Source: Antedon mediterranea (lineage: Eukaryota > Echinodermata > Crinoidea > Comatulida > Antedonidae). Taken from it: a stretch of 64,000 bases of DNA. The stretch covers positions 16,350,288-16,414,287 of the forward strand of contig NC_092676.1 in the NCBI RefSeq assembly GCF_964355755.1, read 5' to 3'. The number at the start of each line of letters is the position of its first letter. The first letter of the stretch is position 1. Below the pieces are notes generated by a model. That model did not search any database, had not been told where the DNA came from, and saw only the letters and a program-made list of their open reading frames with translations. Below are positions 12,880-24,442 of the stretch, piece after piece. A program made the position numbers and the translations under genes.

Positions 12880-13184
12880 GTCTCCGTAGTCGTTGAAATA
12901 CATGATGAGTCTGATAACTAAATTATCTTTGTGTGATCTTCCTAAGACACCCCTAGTCTGTGACATCTTTCCAGCTACCACTCGTCCACTTTTCAAAGTC
13001 AACATCTAACAGATGTCTTTCATTTTTTTTTGCCGGTTTTCCCACATCCTTAACTTATATTAATTTTGTGTTTTTTTAGTTTATTTTGTATTTACTGTTT
13101 GTTTGAGGGTCCCTAATGATCAGCTGATGCTGGATGGACCACCCTCATAAAATATTGTTGAAATAAATAAATAAAATAAAATAT
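12880..13184 (+). mobile_element. LINE 3'-end fragment with AAAT-type tail
   Basis: The segment 13095-13184 ends in AAATAAATAAATAAAA after GCTGATGCTGGATGGACC. This is the form of a CR1/Jockey-like LINE 3' end with a simple-repeat tail. No coding frame remains. Its tail abuts the last recognisable exon of the minus-strand gene at 13185-14550. The 5' boundary is uncertain. Confidence 0.4.
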
Positions 13185-14550
13185 TGGATGTCTCGTTCTC
13201 GCCTCATTGACAGTCTATGAAGGCGTCTTTTGTTCTGCCTTTCTTCCTCTTCTAGTTTGTACTATTAAAAAAAAGAAGCTTAAATTAGAGGCTTTTTATA
13301 AATAAAATAAGTCCACTGCCATGTTGACAATCACCATCTCCACTCCACCAACCAACCCTTGCTTATAATATTATATTATTTTACCTGGTGGAATTTATTA
13401 GCATGTTTAATTCCTTGCATTAGCGAATTATTACGATGACGAGGATGGTTATTTTGAATATTGGTGAAGATTGATAGTAACTCTCTGTCAACACCAGGAC
13501 CAAACGATAATTTCAGCTCATTCATGAGTCCGTATCTTGTCGGTGGTCCGTATCGACGTCGTTGGACAGATAACTGACTGTCTACTGACATTTCCGATGC
13601 AATTCTGAAAAAAGAAGGAATATTTATCATCAACAATGATAGTTGAAGATGATTTGTGATTTGATCATTGACAAAAATTAATACTTTATGGCGATGATAA
13701 TAATGATGATGATGATGATTATTATTATAATGATGAGATAAATTAATTGTGATTATTACGGGTGATAATTACTTTTTAATCTGACTGGTTAGAATATGTG
13801 CCTCGGCAGTCCAATCATGGTCACCTTTTGAAAAATAAAGTATGAATATATTAACAACTTTGATTCATTTTGGAAATATCTATAAATAAATGACAACAAT
13901 AAACAATATCTTAAATAAACGGTTCCTCTTACCTTCTTGGACCATCTTTACGTCGTCGTCCTCTACGTCCGACCCTAAACTGTTCCTGTCGTCAGAGTTA
14001 TCCTCTGGAATAATGAGCTCATCGTCATTTGAATGGATCTTCAGCAATGAGCTGATCGTCATTGTCAGCAATCAGTTCAGCAATGGGCTGATCATCGTTG
14101 TCAGCAATCAGTTCAGCAATGGTTCTCATCGACTTCTTCAGTGATCGTCGAAGGGTGGCCGAACGGGATTTAGACTTCCTTTTCTTGTCTTCCCCATCCT
14201 TAGTACCCGACAGCTTATCTGTGTCAATTGTCAACGCAGTTACTTAATCATCATCTGCTGTCGTGTTCTTAGATTCAGAACTTGGCCACTACCGCCGGGA
14301 CATTTGGAGGATCAACACTACTTCCGTCTTGCAAATTAAATTCTTCGGGATTATCAGCAACGAATTTCTCAACTGAGTTGCGTTGACATAAGTTCAAAAG
14401 ATTACCCATATGATTTGTAATTAATATAGATACAATACGAGATATGAAATCAATACAAATTTCAGAAAAGGTTTCGTTGATATGGCGAATGCGTTCTTTA
14501 TCGTAGTAACATCGACGCGCGTACAAGGCATCCATGCAAACAAAGCGCAA
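13185..14550 (-). CDS. unrecognised multi-exon gene, possibly damaged
   Basis: I do not recognise the family. Four blocks join with matching splice phases: an upstream block ending at 13933 (KMVQEG, donor GTAAGAG), 13824-13773, 13604-13385 (acceptor after a T-run and CAG, containing RRRYGPPTRYGLMNEL and SFGPGVDRELLSIF), and 13261 to about 13185 (charged, KLEEEERQNKRRLHRL). The most upstream frame starts with ATG at 14550, next to CpG-rich sequence that could be a promoter. The middle part is acidic with a repeated ELIADNDDQ motif. Two problems remain. The frame breaks near 14027, where one extra A in a run would explain it, and the join between 14275 and 14234 is unresolved. The 3' end runs into a LINE tail. 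It may be a real gene with an assembly error, or a recent pseudogene. Confidence 0.45.
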
Positions 14551-15480
14551 CCGCTATGTGTGACGACGCCGCCCGCTACGTGTGACGCAAGATGGGGAAG
14601 GAAGGGGGTGGATGTCTTAACTATCGATTACAATATACTGTTATATTATATCCATACAAACAAAATAATTAATTTCATTTGAAACAATTTTCATTCAACA
14701 AAAAGTATTACTATGAAAATAATTAAATTGATTATTAAATCATTATAATAATGTGTACTTTCAAATAATACAGAAAAAAAGTTATTACACAATTTAAAAA
14801 ACATAAAACAAAAATAATTATTCTGTACTAAAACCGTGATATTTTTGTTCATCTACCATTAATTTGGATTTACATTCAAAATAACACACAGTACAATACA
14901 GTGCACTACTGTATAAAGAAACTATTGAATTCAAATTTTATTTATCAATTTGATTTGACAAAAGTATGCAAAACCTTTTCACACATATTTAATATAAATT
15001 AGCAAACTATTTCTACACAACTAAAATTTGTGAAAGCAGTGACAATAATTATAACACAATATAAGTTTATGTTATATTATTTGATAATTTGAGTTAATTT
15101 TAATATATTTTATAATAATATTAATTATTAATAATAATATGTCTCTCTTGTTATTTAGATGATATTATTTCGATTAACATATATTTTTAAACAAATCATA
15201 CATATTCATGAGCTTTTACTGGGTCACATGTATTGATAATACAATCCAACATTGAACAATTTGATCTAAAAATAACATGAGAAATTGTCAATACGGTATT
15301 AGAATACTGAAGTCAATAGACCCGACGAATCATTTATATATTTTAACTGCATGATACTACAAGCCGTTACGGTGACTCTGAAGAATAGATGAAATACATA
15401 TGCTATCCTGATCATATTCAATATTTCAACAGTAAACATTAATGTCAATTGTGTAACAGGATCCTATCTTATTAATCTAT
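14551..15480. other. gene-free stretch; array unit 2 downstream block
   Basis: 14551-14620 is relatively CpG-rich (GACGCGCG, GACGACGCCGCCCGC) and may hold the promoter of the minus-strand gene. 14640-15030 is AT-rich with nothing recognisable. 15040-15480 carries the array landmarks GCAGTGACAATAATTAT, CATACATATTCATG, GATCTAAAAATAAC and TGTAACAGGATCCTAT, but no hairpin is visible in this copy. Confidence 0.5.
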
Positions 15481-16570
15481 ATATAAATTTACGTAATGGC
15501 AAAATTCGGTAAATCATGCGTTACTTCTAGAATGTTTACTCGATGGTATATAAAGTTGGTTCGTACTTTCGGTACAGATTTTAACCACCTGATGTAACCC
15601 TGTTTACTAATAAAATTGAGTTAGATAATTAGTTATTGACAATTAAAACGAATTTAGTTCATAATGTTGAAGACAGACCGATTTTATTAAAAAAATACTA
15701 TTTTGATAGATTTAATATATGTTTAGGCCTATACAAATGTATTGATTTGTGATGATGAATGGAACATTCCAAATTATTTGGTTTAACCATAGAGGTATAG
15801 GCTTACCTCTATAATTTAACACAAGTAGGTAAATGTATGGGCCCTTTGGAGAATAAACATAAATAGTATTGCAATGCTGTACAATACTGCAAATAGGTAT
15901 TAACAACTTTTGATCGCCATTTGAATCGCAAATTTCTTACTGTGAGTGTTGGTACTGTTAGATATAATATAAACAAATATACAAATAAACTTTATTACTG
16001 TGAGTGTGGGTTAGATTATAAACATATAATATACAAATAAATAAACTTTATTATTGTATTACTGACAGTTGCTTCTCAACGTTTGTATTAATTAATAATT
16101 AAAAAATATATAAACGTCGTAGTGGTGTATCGTTACATGTACTTTACTATTTCAATCGACTATGACAGTGAGAGTTTTAACAAAGTAATAAATCGCAAAT
16201 GTCTTACTGTATTTAGTGGTATATTATTTATAAAACATTACAAAAATATTTCGTTACTGAGTGGATAAGAATATATTTAAAAATTGTTCCTCTTTGTACC
16301 TATCCTCTTCCCCATCCATCAACCCCAATGTTACATACAAAACACAAAATTACGTCCAAATAAAAAAAATTGAAAATTGAAGTTTCTCTCTCGGAAGTAA
16401 TTCCCAGGGTGCTAATTTTGGTTTACTACATAAATCATTGTGTCTATTTACTCGTTTTTCTGTAAACGACAATGTATTTTATAGTCCTCGGTACGTACAT
16501 TTGAAATCTCAAGTTTTTTTCTCACTAGAATTACTGTGTATTCGAAAACCATCTAGTATATGTAACTAAT
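15480..16570 (+). repeat. element A, copy 1 (within the array)
   Basis: This non-coding segment recurs at 33255-34260 (reverse), 53860-54045 (partial) and 58260-59530. Landmarks in order are CAAAATTCGGTAAATC, TTACTTCTAGAAT, TATATAAAGTTGG, CTTTCGGTA, TTGAGTTAGATAATTAG, ATACTATTTTGATAGATTTA, TGGAACATTCC, TTACTGTATTTAGTGG, GGAAGTAATTCCC and AATTACTGTGTATTCG. TATATAAAG has the form of a TATA box and GGAACATTCC is a palindromic heat-shock-element-like word; whether either acts is unknown. No conserved open frame is present. Confidence 0.7.
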
Positions 16571-16875
16571 CATATCACGTATCGCGTGTTAAATGTTTTT
16601 ATTCGATACAACAAGCTAATTATTCCTATGTTTACATTGGAGTAATACTTTGAAAACTTCAAAAGGCCTTTGCCATATTTTTCCTGTCTTGGTTGTCTTT
16701 GGCCTATACCATCCCTGCATCATTTTGGCAGCTGCAAACAGAATCCCCGTTGAAAAATAAAAGGAAGGAAGGTTTCCTTTGAACTTTATAATTTGATACC
16801 AAAATTCTGACAACATATAATGCCATTCAACTATGTGTGTAGACATACATAATCCTGTATTGAAAAAAAGGTAAA
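16571..16875. other. array unit 3 upstream block
   Basis: Non-coding. The segment 16650-16765 (AAAAGGCCTTTGCC, then ACAGAATCCCCGTT) matches 18298-18400 ahead of hairpin B1, which ties this unit to the next one. Confidence 0.5.
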
Positions 16876-16998
16876 TTCTTCGTCTTTTAGCAGTTACTTC
16901 GTTACCCAATGCTCTTCTCCAAACGCTATGTAGATAACGTTAGGAAGAACAGCACAATATCCGTAAGGAACGAAGTACTGTGCAACATTAACGAAGAA
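16876..16998. other. fold-back hairpin, class A copy 2
   Basis: TTCTTCG at 16876 pairs with CGAAGAA ending at 16998. Inside, GCAGTTACTTCGTT pairs with AACGAAGTACTGT, and CTTCTCCAAACG with CGTTAGGAAGAA. Sequence and structure match copies A1 and A3. Confidence 0.65.
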
Positions 16999-18422
16999 AC
17001 CACCAACGAAAGAAGGCTACTGCCCAATTTACGCGACATTGATCCTCTTATTTAAACACAATGAATAATAAAGTTACAACAAAGCAGTGACAATAATTAT
17101 TAATTATCAAACAATACATTTATTTTACATTATTTTATTAATTAAGTAGGTGTTTATACATTTTACTATATTATTTTGTATCAAAACATGTCTCTGGCAA
17201 TTTAGATGATATGATTTCAATGATTAACACTTACATGTTTAAACAAATTATACATATTCATGATCTAATAAGGATCAAACCATTGTGATCTAAAAATAAC
17301 ATCAGAAATTTCCAATACGGATAAGAATACTCTAGCCAATGATATGATACGCATGCGTGACAAAAAGAGTCGAATTGTTAATACACATTCATTTCCATTA
17401 TTTTAACCGTGTAACAGGATCCTATTTTGTATGAATCTATAGGCCTATATATATAAATTTCATAAGGCATCGGAGTATATTGTGGGGAATAGTATATACA
17501 ATTACATCGAGACAACTGATAATAAGACCTTTCGTTTGAAATCGAGTGAAACCCTGATAGCCGAGTTGCTGAGTAAGATGGCAAGACTGTATAACTGTGC
17601 GCTATTTGTGTCCCGTTAGGACCCTGATAGATGTCTGCCCATGTTGCAAGTTGTCTAAAAAAACGTCTTCCTTCTTAAGCCGAAACGGCCCACTGTGTCG
17701 CGGTTGGTATTATATTTGAATAAACGCCCGAAACACCTCCCCAATAACACATCACTGAAAATAATAATCGCCCATCCACATTTATACGCACAATATTGTA
17801 TTATATTTAGTTATAATTATACTATTTGTAGTAGAATTCATCGGACTGTTATCTAAAATTTACCAAGCATTTGTTATTCTTTTTTACCACTTTTCATATT
17901 ATCTACTAGTGGATTTTTTTTAATTATAAATGTTAGCATATTATTAAAAGTAAAACATCAAAGTATCCCTCGAATACGCACCTCCCTCAAATTAACTCCG
18001 CCTCCCCACCCCCACCCTATAAGTGCCCCACCAAACAATAACAACTATACTTTAAAATGTTAATATCAAAAGACACTGTGAAACAGGTTATATAGGTTTA
18101 ATTAGTTTTACGAATATCAAGCATTTCAATCATGCAACCGGCCGAAAACGTCCAGACCAAAACGCCATTCTAAAACGCCATTCTAAAAATTTTTAGCCGA
18201 GTCATTATCATTCCGAGAACCATCGTCTACATGCGCATGTTAAATTTGGATATTCGATACAAAACATTGATTATGGTTACATTGGTGTAATAATTTTAAA
18301 AGGCCTAAGTTTGCCTTATTTGTCCTGTCTCTGCATCCTTTTTGGCAGGACAAAGATTTTGCTGCGAACAGAATCCCCGTTTAAAAAAAGGAAGTTTTCC
18401 TTGTTTGTTTTTTTTTTTGTCT
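16999..18422. other. array units 3-4, non-coding
   Basis: 17087-17420 carries the downstream landmarks (GCAGTGACAATAATTATT, TACATATTCATG, GATCTAAAAATAACATCAG, TACGCATGCG, TGTAACAGGATCCTAT). 17600-18200 contains GC-richer words such as AAACGCCCGAAACACC and a duplicated AAAACGCCATTCT, which I cannot assign. 18200-18400 repeats the unit 3 upstream block. Confidence 0.5.
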
Positions 18423-18535
18423 CCTGACACATCGTTATGACGACGTACCTTAAAGAACACTGGTTTCGTTACGCTATCGTCATATCGTAACGAAACAACC
18501 TTTATTTAAGGTACGTTTCATAACGATGTGTCAGG
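18423..18535. other. fold-back hairpin, class B copy 1
   Basis: This is a strong 113-nt hairpin. CCTGACACATCGTTATGA at the left end pairs with TCATAACGATGTGTCAGG at the right end, GTACCTTAAA pairs with TTTAAGGTAC, and GTTTCGTTACG pairs with CGTAACGAAAC around a 12-nt loop. It occupies the position taken by class A hairpins in other units. Confidence 0.75.
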
Positions 18536-20180
18536 CACTAAAGTGATACTCGGTGATTTTATTTATATACAAGAAATATTAAATTCACCGCAAAACAGTG
18601 ACAGTATTTTCAAAATCTCTTGTTGGCCAGTTACTTTCAATGTTTTGATTAAGCATTATATTTTGTAATTAGCTATCATATTTTTTTTAAATTATATAAT
18701 ACTTTAAATATTGTTTCGATTGAAATTAACTTTTATGCAAATCATACATATTCATGCCTTTTTGCCGGGTCACTGGTAATTTAAAGATCACACTTTAACA
18801 TAAACAATGTGAGCGAAAAATAAAAAATAATACTAGGGAAATTTCAATACAGGCTCTCATACGCATGCTTAAATAACTACGTCATCATGATTTAGAGACT
18901 ATTATAAATACTCCAAGTATTATTATTATTATTTTGACATAATGTTACTTCCGTGCGTACTAATGGTCTTTTCTGTCTGTATACTATCGACACGATAACT
19001 CTTAATTTAGTAATGGTATTATTTGTAATCAAAGTAAAACTTCTGATTTACGATAAATGTTAGGCTTATGATATCAATTTGAATGATTTTTAAAAATGGT
19101 AACAAGATAACACACCTCGTAATAAAAACATAGAAAAGGCCAAATCAAATAACAACATGCAGCGCGTAAAAAAGAAACAAATGGATCAAGAGTGACCAAG
19201 ACAATTAATGAGAAATTACGTAGGCCTATACCGTCATGGAAGTAGTATTTTATTAAGTTAGATCAAGACAAAACCTTGCGCTGTACTAACTGCATTATGG
19301 TATGTATGTATGTTTCCAACGTGTTTGATCTGGGGTATTTAGATGTTTCACAACATTATATAAAACCAGGATATTTTGCCTTGCATTGCAATGTGCTGAA
19401 CGATACCAATCTAAACACATAATCCATTATGCATGTGATCGCCTCCCGAATCTTGGCTTCTTTAATCCTAAAAAATAGCACAAATAGAATTCAAAGTATT
19501 ACAGATAGTAAACTTTAACATCAATAGTGTCACGTGTCTTGATTTTGTTCATACTTATTGCGATATTGCTATGAGCAAGGCTACAACCAACAATAACAAA
19601 CGAAGAATACAAAGAGTTAGACACGAATCTGTAGAATATTTGATTACGAATAAAATATCTCTTACAACAGTAAAGCCATCCGCAATAGCATCTTAGTAAT
19701 TAACGCCATTATAGAGAAACTAGAAATAAGTAGAGAGTTATTTTTTCTGGAGAACTAATATTGAATATAGGTGAAAGAAATTAAGATACAGTTAACATAA
19801 GTTAAGACTTAACAATAATAATAATAATAACAAAATATACGTTAAGACAAAATAAGGAACTTAAAATAAGTTTAAATATACTGAATATCGTTTGCTAAAT
19901 TAATTGAGAAACAATATAACAGATTTTAGATGAATCAAAATGTAGAAATCAGAATTGTTGGTGAAAAATTGTAAAATAAAAAAAAAATTGGAATAGTTAT
20001 GATAATGTAAAATTAATCTTCACTTTGTTAGGTTTTGGTTTGTAAGAAATACGAAATAAAATAATTAAAAATAGATTATAATATCATTGTAATGTTAAAA
20101 ATAAGTAATTTATAAAAAAAAACGTTTCGTAAAGTTATTAAGCTTTAATATTAGGCCTAAGTAAGATTTTTTTTTTATAA

Positions 20181-20228
<48 letters not shown>

Positions 20229-20570
20229 TCTGAAGTCGGAGATGCTACCTCATCGTAGTAGACTGGAGTCAACATCATTGGTGAAACGGTACCAGTGATG
20301 GCTAACAGCATCACGCTAGATTGATTTGAAACAAGTCTGTATCTTGCATGTTGTACTTGTGTATGTAGCTTACCAATTTCCTTTACTTATTCTTGTTTTT
20401 TTCATTTATTTATTTTTTCATTATTTATTTATTTATTTTTTGACTAGGCTACTCTTGAAATGTTTTATTTTTATATACTTTTTGATTGTTTTTTTCTGGT
20501 GGAACTAGCCTCAAAGCCTCCCTGCTTATTTAAGTTTCTCCAGAATATTAAAGTGCATTCTACTTTCTTA
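18536..20570. other. array unit 4 downstream block and gene-free DNA
   Basis: The landmarks ACAGTGACAGTATT, CATACATATTCATG (18743) and CATACGCATGC are present. 18935-18985 (ATAATGTTACTTCCGTGCG) matches 23085-23130. From 19500 to 20560 the sequence is AT-rich without a recognisable gene. A run of about 38 A residues lies at 20184-20222. Confidence 0.5.
19265..19375 (+). mobile_element. SINE fragment (tail part)
   Basis: CTTGCGCTGTACTAACTGCATTATGG and the following TATGTTTCCAACGTGTTTGATC match the body of the tRNA-derived SINE at 46535-46815. The tRNA-like head is missing here. Confidence 0.55.
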
Positions 20571-21477
20571 GGGTCTGTTTCTGCTGAAAAAATCAAAATA
20601 ATCGATTTTTTCCAGTCACCGCAAACCACAAAAATAATCGCGTTGCAATTGAAAATTGCTACGACTTTAATCGGTTATTCAGGTAATCGGTTTTTAAAAT
20701 CACGTCATCATTCCCCCACAGCGCAGTTCAAGTTATGAAAGGCCGATGAGAGTTGGTTTGTTTACATCCTATCGCTGCCTAAAACTCTCACATGTAGGAT
20801 TAAAAATTACTCTTACGTAAAGCTTTATTATTTCTAAAATAAACATCTAGGCCTACTACCGTACCACATACAACAGAATAATGATGTTATATTAATAAGG
20901 ACACGTCGGCGAAAAAAGTTCGTTTCGCCGTTCGTTGGTTCTACCTTCGGCCTGCTAGGCCTAGAGGCTATTATATTTCTACCGAAACAAGTCAACAGAC
21001 AACAGGCCTACTAACAAATGACATGTAAAACATCGTTAGCCTGGACTGGTGGTATGTAACGGGTGTACTTGTAACACAGAATCCTGGAGTCTCTCGGTAT
21101 AATTCTCCCCCACAAAATAATAAAAATCAAATGTTTAACATTTGATTTTTATTCGGTCTACATCGCGATCGTGGTTTTGCTGATCGTCGTCGATATCGCG
21201 CAAATAAACAGCATGCTTTGTGACGTGAATAAGTTTGTCATACTCTAGAGGTCAAAGTGAGGTCAATAATCGCTATTTGTGTTGCAGCTCAAAACTGCTC
21301 CGCAATAATCGGTTAAAACAAGAAATAATCGATTAAAACACGCAATGGATTGAGTGTTTTTAATCGGTTATTTTTAATCGGTTATTTTATTTTGCGCCGT
21401 TTCTGCTGCCCAAAAATAATCGATTAAAAAAATAAACGGTTAATAATCGATTATTTCTGCTCAGCAGAAACAGGCCC
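20571..21477. mobile_element. PIF/Harbinger-type MITE with AATCGATTA-like subterminal repeats
   Basis: The ends are inverted repeats: GGGTCTGTTTCTGCTGA at 20571 and TCAGCAGAAACAGGCCC ending at 21477. TTA flanks both sides (20568-20570, 21478-21480), the target duplication typical of PIF/Harbinger elements. Near both ends the words AATCGATTA, AATCGGTTA and ATAATCG recur about a dozen times, which would suit clustered transposase-binding sites. No transposase is encoded, so it is non-autonomous. It interrupts array DNA. Confidence 0.8.
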
Positions 21478-21666
21478 TTAAAACTCTCATTTTTGTTATT
21501 CCATAATGATGTATCTTATGAAAATAAATAAATATTTTGTAATTGAAACTTGTAAGCATATTTTGTAATATAACGCTTTAGGCCTAAATTAAGTTGGAGA
21601 TCAAAAAACATACCATTAAATTCAACATAATTACAGAATAAGAGATTTAAAAATGAAAAAGGAGGA

Positions 21667-21796
21667 GGTTTCCTCACCTTTTAGCAGTTACTTCGTTACC
21701 CAATGCTCTTCTCCAAACGCTATGTAAATAACGTTAGGAAGAACAGCACAATACTCGCAACGAACGAAGTACTGTACACATTGTAGCGAAGAAACC
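21667..21796. other. fold-back hairpin, class A copy 3
   Basis: This is the longest class A copy, 130 nt. GGTTTCCTC pairs with GAAGAAACC at the base. GCAGTTACTTCGTT pairs with AACGAAGTACTGT, and CTTCTCCAAACG with CGTTAGGAAGAA near the loop. It is followed by AAACCACCGATGA, a motif similar to those after copies A1 and A2. Confidence 0.65.
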
Positions 21797-22229
21797 ACCG
21801 ATGAGATATTACTATTAAACCTGACAAACACTGATGATCTTATTTAACCGCAATAAATATTAATTTCACAAAAAAGCGGTGACAATAATTATCAAACAAT
21901 AGGCTTATGTTAATTATAATCGCAGATTATATAATAATACACATTTTAATATATTGTATATTTCTTTTATGTCTTTCTGGTCATTTAAATAATTATTTCG
22001 AATAACGTTCATTTTTGAATAATCATACATATTCATGAAATTTAATCGGATCACGTGTAACTAATGATGACATCATCTAACATTGAAAGGAATGAATGAA
22101 CAATGCGATCTAAAAATAATATCAGGAAATTTTAATACTGAATTGATCAAGAATAAGTAAATAGACCACTATGAGCTCTCATGATACGCATGCGTAGATA
22201 AGCAAGCCTTACTTCACCCGATTATTATT
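21797..22229. other. array unit 5 downstream block
   Basis: Non-coding. It contains GCGGTGACAATAATTATC, CATACATATTCATG (22024), GATCACGTGTAAC, GATCTAAAAATAATATCAG and GATACGCATGCGT, in the same order as unit 3. A LINE fragment follows at once. Confidence 0.6.
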
Positions 22230-23045
22230 AGTCATAGTCATAGTCATATAGTCATATATACTTTATTGTCCATTTAAAAAACAGAAATGTGATTTGAAAA
22301 CTGGCAAAATACAAAAATATAAAATACAATTTACAAAAACACGCACAAAAAGTTAAGAGGCTAAAAATTGTTAAAATTATATAAAAATTATTATTATTTA
22401 ATTATATTATATGATTTATTATTATATTGAACTAACGATGATTTAAAGTTTATATAAAAGCATTAAAACTATAAAAATAAACAAAAGCGGTTACATTTTA
22501 CCTTTGTACTCTGGAGTTATATAAGTGTATAGCATTAGGTACAAACGAGCACCTAAACCGTTTTGTTTTGGTATTAAGTGCACGTAGTCTTATGCCAGAA
22601 TTCATGGGAGCAAATTGTTTGTGAAGAGGATGTGTTTCATCATCAATGATACTTTTTACTTTTTTTAACACATTTTCTTTATACAAGGATTCAACATCAG
22701 GTAAGTGCTCTCCTACTAGTCTAATTGCTCTATTTCCTATTCGATTAAGTTTAATTTTATCTTTTTGCATTGTATTACCATAAAAACAAACATTACAAAA
22801 AAGTATTACACTGAGAATTACAGAGTTATAAAACAATTTAAGTATAGTTTTGTCAATTTGTAGGTACTTCATTTTTCTTAAAATAAACATCCTTTGGTTG
22901 GCTTTGCATGTGGCTTTATTTACATTATTTATCCAATTTAGCTTATTGTCAATTATACAACCCAGATATTTGTACTCATTTACTACTTCAATCTCATTTT
23001 CATTTATAATCAGAGGTTCTAAGGGTTCTTTAATTTTCCTAAAAT
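22230..23045 (-). pseudogene. CR1/Rex-like LINE 3' fragment
   Basis: The minus strand encodes the C-terminal part of a reverse transcriptase. 23045-22890 gives NEYKYLGCIIDNKLNW, and 22890-22498 continues with KLNRIGNRAIRLVG and a tail rich in HPLHKQF and FVPNAIHLYN, the usual end of CR1/Rex-type ORF2. The 3' end is a short tandem run of CATAGT-like words near 22230-22250. ATTATTATTA on both sides (22220 and 23065) is a possible target duplication. The 5' part, including the catalytic YADD region, is missing. Confidence 0.75.
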
Positions 23046-23700
23046 TATTAATTAAATTATTAAATTATTATTATTTGTATATTATTACGTTACTTATAAT
23101 GTTATACTTTCGTACGTATGATCTTTTCGGTCTTTAGATTTATTCATAGAGGTTTAATGGTGTATTTGTCAATACAAGTTGAACTAAATTTGAATTTACG
23201 ATATATGTAACATATCAATCTGAAAGGATTATTTTAAAACGTTGCAACAAGAACATACCACCTGAAAATCAAAACAGAGGAAAGCCCAAATCACATAATA
23301 ACCAGGGAAGAGATTCCCTGTAATAAAACAAAATAAATCAACAAAAAATATAAGAAATGCTACTTGACAGTAGGGCCTACTTAATAGCTTGACCATTTAT
23401 GGCCCATGGTTTAGTTTTACACCTAACTCTTCCAAATTAATCAAAGTTGTTCTTTACCGACTTCTAGGACATTTAAAAGAGAACGTTTCATTTCTGTTTG
23501 GAATTCGATTATATCATATTGTATGTACTGTATATTTTTGTATCATCACTACAAGTAAAAAAAGGGTTTCCCTTTTAAATGTTCACACTACTGGTATGAT
23601 CGTAACGGCAAGCGTTCTCTGGTCTCTTAACCACCTGATCGCATTGCGAATATTGATATTGAAACGAAAGAACCCATTTCGAGTCATACAAGACGTGTCA
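23046..23700. other. array unit 5-6 junction, non-coding
   Basis: 23085-23150 resembles 18935-18985 from unit 4. GGGTTTCCCTTTT near 23571 takes the place of the GGTTTCC word that precedes the other hairpins. No gene is seen. Confidence 0.45.
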
Positions 23701-23812
23701 CCTGACAATTCGGAACGGACTGTCATTAACGGAAGACGAGCATCGTTACGGTATCATCATATCGTAACGAAGAGGCCTTACGTTAGAGCATGAGGCGGAA
23801 CCGACAGTCAGG
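23701..23812. other. fold-back hairpin, class B copy 2
   Basis: CCTGAC at 23701 pairs with GTCAGG ending at 23812, with TTCGG/CCGA next to it. TTAACG pairs with CGTTA, and TCGTTACG with CGTAACGA around a 12-nt loop, GTATCATCATAT. Class B copy 1 has the very similar loop CTATCGTCATAT. The stem is less perfect than in copy 1. Confidence 0.6.
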
Positions 23813-24442
23813 CAACCTGAATAACTCTAATAATTTTATTTATGTACATTAAATCTAAAAGTCACAAGTAAACAGTGTCATTAGCTAGTTATAAGTTATA
23901 ACGTTGCAGTTATAAGCAAATTATCCTCGCTTATTTTGATTTTACAACTTATCAATTTCAATAGATACCGGGGGTTATACCTGGTCATTTAAAATAATGT
24001 CAATTGAAATTGATTCTTTTAACAGACCATAAATATTCATGTCGTTTGGATGACGCTATCTAACATTAAATACTACTGTAGGAAGTCAACTACTCACGCT
24101 ATCAGGCATACACATGCGTCATTGTAGACAACTAAAACAAACACCCGATTCTGTAGCTGTCAGTACACTCAGTATGGAAGACAAACAAAAAAGATAATGT
24201 GTTTAGGCTAGACATCACTATGGATTAATGTAAAGAACCTTTCGTTGTTTTGAATATATTTTCTATTTTGACGTTGGTACCTCAAAAACTTATTTCACTC
24301 TTTTTGTTTGTTATATCAAAGGCCGTGTTGTTAATTTACATTTTTATTGTATAAGAATTTAGCTTGATTTTATTTCATAAAACTGTTTTAATTTCTGCAA
24401 CATTTTCAATTATCTGTACAGTACAATTTGAAAAATGTATAT
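23813..24442. other. array unit 6 downstream block, then unique DNA
   Basis: Variants of the landmarks are present (AACAGTGTCATTAGC, CATAAATATTCATG at 24028, CACATGCGT). From about 24200 I see nothing recognisable. Confidence 0.45.

Larger units (their letters stand above)
11900..24200. repeat. tandemly duplicated non-coding unit array (hairpin units)
   Basis: At least five diverged copies of one unit lie in the same orientation. Recurring landmarks, in order, are: an upstream GGTTTCC word, a long hairpin, GCAGTGACAATAATTAT, then CATACATATTCATG (15197, 17249, 18743, 22024 and a variant at 24028), GATCTAAAAATAA, GCATGCG, TGTAACAGGATCCTAT, and TATATATAAATTT leading into the roughly 1.1-kb segment called element A below. 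Spacing between landmarks is about 1.5-3.3 kb, and less once later insertions (20571-21477, 22230-23045) are removed. Not every copy keeps every block. I find no long reading frame conserved between copies, so conservation appears to be at the nucleic-acid level. Confidence 0.75.
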
